Source: Pholiota molesta (lineage: Eukaryota > Basidiomycota > Agaricomycetes > Agaricales > Strophariaceae). From it: a stretch of DNA of 64,000 bases. The notes beneath the pieces were generated by a model. It was not told the DNA's origin. It saw only the letters and a list, made by a program, of their open reading frames with translations, and ran no database searches. Below, one piece after another: positions 58,617 through 64,000 of the stretch. Where the stretch lies: assembly GCA_014925825.1 (NCBI GenBank), contig JACGCK010000229.1, positions 1-64,000 of the forward strand. The letters run 5' to 3'. Numbering within the stretch: position 1 is the first letter of the stretch; each line of letters begins with the position of its first letter. The position numbers and the translations under genes were made by a program.

Positions 58617-61600
58617 ATGTGCAAGGGGATTTACCAATGGACCCTCCGCTTTCTTTTGCTTCCACAATCGCTTCTACTTCTTGTATCGGCCTATGACGCG
58701 CAACCGAGGTGCGTTTAGTTTGATCTTTACTTAGCACCTCGTTGACTTAGAAATTTCTCCTGCAGATGGGGCCAAGCTACTGCACTGATCACGGATTCAC
58801 TCTTCGTTTACGGAGGAAAGATAGACCAGTTCAACCAATTCTCATATACAGCGGCGCCCAATGTTAACGATGTACTTTATCTTTCGTTATCTTCCTCGTT
58901 CTCCGCTGCCTCGCCTCCATGGGAACTTGTCAGTAGCTCAACGAATCAATCTACCTCACAAGGCCCCGCTTTGGCTTGGAGTACACTGTCGGCGTTCAAC
59001 AATACGGAGATCCTTCTTTTCGGCGGGCAGTATGGGGCAAACTCGATCTCCTCAAGTGGCAGTGCCGGGCTGTTAAACGTATACTCCCGGATAGACCCTC
59101 AATGGATCCTGCAAATTAGTGGATTCAGCAACCAGCCCCCTGCGCGTATGCGGCATTCGAGCGCTACGACAACATCGGGTCTAGTTTTTGTCTTTGGAGG
59201 CGAAGAAACGGATGGATCCAACATTGCTTTCTCAGATCACTTCTATTTCGACCCCGACACACTGGAATTCGCACTTCTTCCAACTGATAATGCACCGCCT
59301 GATATCTACGGACATGTCTCACTCATCCTTTCAGATGGTCGCATCCTGGTTTTTGGTGGTTACAGTCCGTCACAAGGAAATTTATTACCGTTCTCTACGA
59401 TTTGGATCCTCGACACGACTCAATCAACGCTAGCTTGGACCGTCATCACAACTGCTACTACCTCCCTTCCTTCACCACGAGTAGCTTTTGCGGCTGTCTT
59501 AATTGAAGGCGGAAAGATCATCATCCATGGAGGCAGTGATGCTGCTTTCCAAAGTAATTTCCGTGACGGGTGGATCCTTGACACTTCGCAAAATCCTATG
59601 ACTTGGACGGTGGTGGAAGGGCTATCGCAGTTAGGAGGTCGACGTGATCATCTTGCGGTGCCTTCAGGTGGCCAGGTAATCTTTGGGTTTGGTACGTCTC
59701 AAGTCTCACTCCAGATTATGTATGCTGATATACCCGCTTTGTAGGTTATGCTGACAATGGGCCGGCACCGGCATCTCTACAAATTTTCAATGTTTCTTCT
59801 GGGAGTTTTGTACCTACCTTCACCTCACCGAAGGTAACTACCACCCCTACCCAGACTCTACCACCTGCGACACAAACGAGCCCTATCAATACGCCCACCT
59901 CTTATAGCTCTATACACGGTGTACATCCGACCTCTACTGCGAGACCGGGAAGTTCGGGAGATGGACGACGCCTCCAGGGCATAGCAATGTTTCCACGGGC
60001 AGAACTGCAATCGCCGTCGGGTCTTCCTTGGGCGCCCTTAGTCTGGTCGTCATCGGACTTGGGGCCGCATACTATGTTCGCAAACGGCGCCGAAATTACC
60101 AGTTCGAACGGCAATTCACGGCATTGAATGGAGATGACGATGACGGAAGCCAAAGCCCACATTTCGAAGGCGACATCCCCGAAGCTGCGCCGCACAAAGC
60201 TGAGGAGCCGCATGGTCCTCATAGACTGTTGAGCAGCCTTGGCATCGCCGGCGCCTTGAGTGTAGCTGCGAGGATGCGGTCCGTGCGAAGCGCTGCTGCC
60301 GAACGCCGCGATATGCTTGCAGACGAAGATGAACGCAGTTTTGGCGAATGGTACAACTCGCGCCGCCGGGATGGGACGGGCGGCAGTTCGTGGTCGCTGC
60401 GTAGTATTCTGGGCGGAAGTCGCCTGCGCAGCCGCGACGCCAGTGTGGCGAGCCATGGGACGGGTGGGTTGCCCACGCCTTGGAGAGAGAAGAGCGATCC
60501 GTTTTCGGATGGGGCTTCACTTATGCGTGATGAGGAGACCGGATTTATTGGCGCTGCAGCTTATGGGACATCGAGGCCCCGTCCAAGACGCGATACGAGT
60601 CATGCGAGCTATGCAAGCTCGATGAGCGGTACGACGGGCTATCGAGATCCATTCGTTGATCCCATACACGAGGACCCCTCGCGGCCGTTCGAGCCAATGG
60701 ATTTGTATGATGAACATCTTGAAGATGCCGAAGACGTCGATCATGATGCAAATCAGCCGTCCGTTCGTTATGTGCCTCCGCTCATGCCCCTTCGCACCGT
60801 TATGCCGCCACTCTCGCAACAACAGGGTCATTTGCTCAGTCCACTCTCCGAACACACCTCGCAGAGCACGCTACCACTTCAGAATTTCAGCTCGTCCGGC
60901 TCTTCAAATGATCATTCGGGCGAGAATATCTTCAGCCCACTCACCGGTAACTCTACATCCCAAGCAACTTCGTTGAACTCCGTAAATCCGCCGACAACGC
61001 CTGGTTCTCCGCCTTTGAAATCTACTTCCATCATTGGTGCTGCGGATCCTATGGTACTGACTGGGAACAAACCTATGCGGAGAAGCGATTCTTGGTGGGC
61101 CAAGTTTTCGCGGACAAGTCTTCTCGACCGTCGCTCCAACGATCCCGCCAGGTCAACGAGATACGACATTCGTGACCCAACTCCAGCCCCAAGGCTCGGC
61201 GCAATCGAAGAGGCGAGCTTACGCTCCCCAGAGGCATCAGAAAAGCACTCTCCATCAAGTGCCGGGACGGACAAGCCTATGCAGAGCCAGAACGCATCGC
61301 CGCAGTCGCAAAATCCCCTTTCCCGGGCCAATTCAACCTCGGCGAAAATGTACGGTGGGGGCGCAGGCCATGGCAAGTCCATGTCGTCTTTGCGCACGGC
61401 GGACTCGGAGGCAATTGAGCGCATGGCTGGGATGATGGATGTGACACAGAGGGTCAAGTCGCGGAACCGTTGGGGGTCGGGCAGCACGAGCTCGGGCGGC
61501 GGGCTGAGCATCGATACGCACGATTCGGCGTCGGACGTGGGCGATGTTGCGAGTCTGAAAGGAAATACCGCGGAACCTGAGCCAGTAGCGGAGGACACAA

Positions 61601-61941
61601 TGTTGTTCGCGTCGCCAGTTGACGAAGCGGAGACACCGCGGGCGTTGCATGCGACTGGTCCTTCTCGGTTGCCCTCCCCGCCGCCAGTAGACCAGACATC
61701 GGCGAAATCTACACTCATGCCTTTATTAGACAGCGCCAAGAAGAGTAAAGTGTCCGAGCGCATAAAGGAGTACGAGAGACGCATGTCTCTCGGTGAACCT
61801 ACCTCGCCTCCTCCCACCAATTCCAAGCATAGAGAAGAACGTACAAAGAAGCGGGTCGAGGTGGATTATGGACTCGTTCTGCGGCCGAGTCTCTTCGTTG
61901 CCAATCCGGACCATCGATTGTCGAGGACATCCGATTCATGA
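58617..61941 (+). CDS. kelch-repeat single-pass membrane protein with long cytoplasmic tail
   Basis: A secreted-pathway protein: residues 1-27 form a signal peptide (LRFLLLPQSLLLLVSAYDAQP). Kelch-type repeats follow, predicting a beta-propeller: ATALITDSLFVYGGK, TEILLFGGQYG, RMRHSSATTTSGLVFVFGGEE, GHVSLILSDGRILVFGGYS, AAVLIEGGKIIIHGGS and RRDHLAVPSGGQVIFGFGY. A Thr/Pro/Ser-rich stalk near 59835-59915 leads, across an intron ending CCTCCAG near 59977, to the transmembrane segment SLGALSLVVIGLGAAYYV and a KRRRN stop-transfer. The cytoplasmic tail of about 600 residues is low complexity, Ser/Pro-rich, with many SP/TP sites. Four exons; stop TGA 61939. Likely a surface receptor-like or wall-associated protein; the ligand is unknown. 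Confidence 0.85.
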
Positions 61942-64000
61942 GACTCTCCGATCCTATACTCTGATTTTCCCCAGTTCCTGTAATTATCGGTACAACCACT
62001 CGGTCTACCGACTATCTTCCTCAAAACTCGCTCTGTTGCCTCCCTCGCCTTTATCCTTGTTGGCATTGGCTTTGTATCACCACTATCACCACCACCCCTG
62101 TTATGGTTCTATATAACACACGGACAAACTAGATCGCACACCGTACAATGTTCAGGTCCGGAACCTTTTTTGCATTTCTTTTGCTATTTGTTTGAAGTCT
62201 TTGTCTACTTTCTCATCTACGACTCATTTACGATACTGACGAATTACTGATTATATTAAGTATTACGTTTGATGTCCTTTTCACCATATCCCCGTGAAAG
62301 TTGTCTCTGATCTCAATCTCTTGAATTGCGGACTCTTGCTGTACATTTTCCGAACCTTGGTCTCCTTTCGTACGAAGATATCTTGTCTGTATTGTCTATA
62401 TGTATACTTGAAGTCATCATTGTATGGCCTTTTTGTTCGGCTACATACCAAATCCTGTTTAGGAACTTATCCCGCCCCATGGTGCCATTCATGACGAGTG
62501 CCTAAAAGCTACATATTATAAACAAACCCTGGAAAGTTGAAACTTGATGATGAGATTGGAGTATGATTCCCAATACTCCGCCATAATTAAAAAAATTAAA
62601 ATTCAAAAAATATATGAATCCACTTTTCGTAAGCGCGCGCTCACCGTTCGAGCGCCTATGCACAGCAAGCGCTCTCGATGTTCGGCTTGTTCGGGCTATT
62701 CCGGATAGGTACAGCCTCGTTGCAACCCTTGACCCAGGTTGATTGCTTCCGCCCCACGCACGGGTCAGTCACAGCGCCCAACCTCTTTCTTCTTGCCACC
62801 ATCCTCGATTTGCCACCGTCGTCGAGTTGCACGGTCTGGCCTCCTCCTCTTTGATTTCTGGTCTAGTCGCTTATCGTCTCCACCTACTCAAGCTCAAATC
62901 TTAACACCTTGCATTGCGTGAACTCGAAAGAAACCCTTTCATGTTGGTTGAAAAACTGGTGCAAATCGTGCGATGTACCTCGTTGCACGATTTTCTCCGA
63001 TTTTTCAATCTCTTATGTTGGTTCCGGTTTCATGCAAATTGAGATTAAGTTGGTCTCGTATAAATCATTCTCAAGCTCTGCCGAGCTCGCTGTTGTTCGC
63101 CAGTTTTACATTGGAACCCATTACAAAATTGTTGAAAAAATTGAAGATAATTGTCCATGCGCACTTTTGCGATGTTGGGCAATGTCTTCACTTTAGGCAA
63201 CTTGTTTGACATTGGCTCCAATAGAATAGGCACACAGTGTGCACGACAATATCTGCTTCATATCCTGCGCGCACACTTGCTGTCTGAATGCCAACTGGCT
63301 GCTCTATGTCTATGACCACAGCTGCGGAAATTACGAGAGGATGGGCCCTATCGTTATCTCGTTATCTCCCATAATCACAGACTGCGCACACAGTGAACAC
63401 TGGAACGTAGAACCCGCTGTAATTCCACAGCCTGCGGAATTTTAGAAGCTACCGTTACGTGCTTTTCTGATACTCCGGGCCTTCGCAGAGTCACACCGAC
63501 ACTTTTAGAATGGCGCCATAAACCCATTGGAAGCACTGTCAGCGAGGATACCTCGAGCTGGAAGCTCCTGCTTGTCAAATCTCGAGAAAGCTACTGGCTA
63601 CTGGTGACAATACTTCATTGCGCATATGAACTTCAAGTTCAAGTTTGCGCGAAGTCGGTCGTGCCGCCTTTTCATCAACTAGCTGCGAACTTTCCTGGCA
63701 TCTTTTCCCCATCACAGATCTGTTATTCTATCATCATTATCTGATGACGTCTGGGTGATAACGATTCTTTTTTGGTGTGTGATATGGACCGCACGCAGCC
63801 AGTCTTCTATTAGGATTCTATATTAGTTCTATCAAGGTGTGCATATCCCTTACCCTTCTTCAAAGCATGCACGAATCAGAGTATTCATCGCTAAGGCGGA
63901 AGGCGCGGCTGACTGGCTCTGTGATCAAAGCTTGAATAAAATTTCTCTGGAACTCCGTACCTATTGCATTGCTTGGTCAAGAATCTTCTTGTGGATCTGA
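61942..64000. other. right end of window, no gene seen
   Basis: The kelch gene 3' flank is followed by about 2 kb with only short frames (longest 107 codons at 61793-62116, overlapping the kelch end). No domain, tRNA or repeat was recognised. A gene starting beyond 64000 cannot be excluded. Confidence 0.45.

Noticed and set aside
60912..61826. Minus-strand frame of 304 codons
   Set aside because: Antisense to the Ser/Pro-rich tail of the kelch protein; no domain.

Overview
The window is nuclear DNA of a filamentous basidiomycete, almost certainly an agaricomycete (mushroom-forming fungus). The evidence is the gene structure (many introns of about 45-70 nt with GT..AG ends), a fatty-acid synthase whose beta and alpha chains form one gene, a DUF6699-type protein, and close likeness of many products to mushroom proteins. 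I see no prokaryotic, viral or intact transposon genes and no CRISPR array. All functional calls come from reading the translations and joining exons by eye; no search was run.

Left part (1-17.5 kb): a Sac7-type RhoGAP gene runs off the left edge and shows apparent frame breaks. Next come a gene joining a mushroom-type N-terminal region to a C-terminal FKBP prolyl isomerase domain, a membrane-anchored GMC oxidoreductase, a GH17 beta-1,3-glucanase-like type II membrane protein, an F-box protein, and NAD-dependent formate dehydrogenase. Two tRNA genes (Gly-CCC and intron-containing Pro-CGG) lie beside the FDH gene.

Middle part (18-39.6 kb): core genes SGD1/NOM1 (ribosome biogenesis), EFM4 (elongation-factor methyltransferase) and PAM18 (mitochondrial import) are followed by three paralogous UPF1-like SF1 helicase genes. 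Two are in tandem and the third is inverted behind a carnitine acyltransferase gene. Their N-termini look like a decayed DEDD 3'-5' exonuclease fold. A sharply bounded AT-rich, CpG-poor block of about 1.8 kb covers the convergent 3' ends of the carnitine acyltransferase and third helicase. A POF1-like nucleotidyltransferase and DBP5 (mRNA export helicase) then share a 195-bp divergent promoter region.

Right part (39.9-64 kb): a 12.9-kb fused type I fatty-acid synthase gene, a gene-poor stretch, a DUF6699 protein, a tiny Cys/His-motif protein and a kelch-repeat membrane protein with a long cytoplasmic tail. The last 2 kb holds no convincing gene.

There is no single operon-like pathway; gene order is that of a normal fungal chromosome. 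FAS, carnitine acyltransferase and FDH are all central carbon or C1 enzymes, but their proximity is not evidence of a cluster. The most unusual items are the helicase/exonuclease-like trio with its CpG-poor block, the FKBP fusion, and the broken RhoGAP at the edge.
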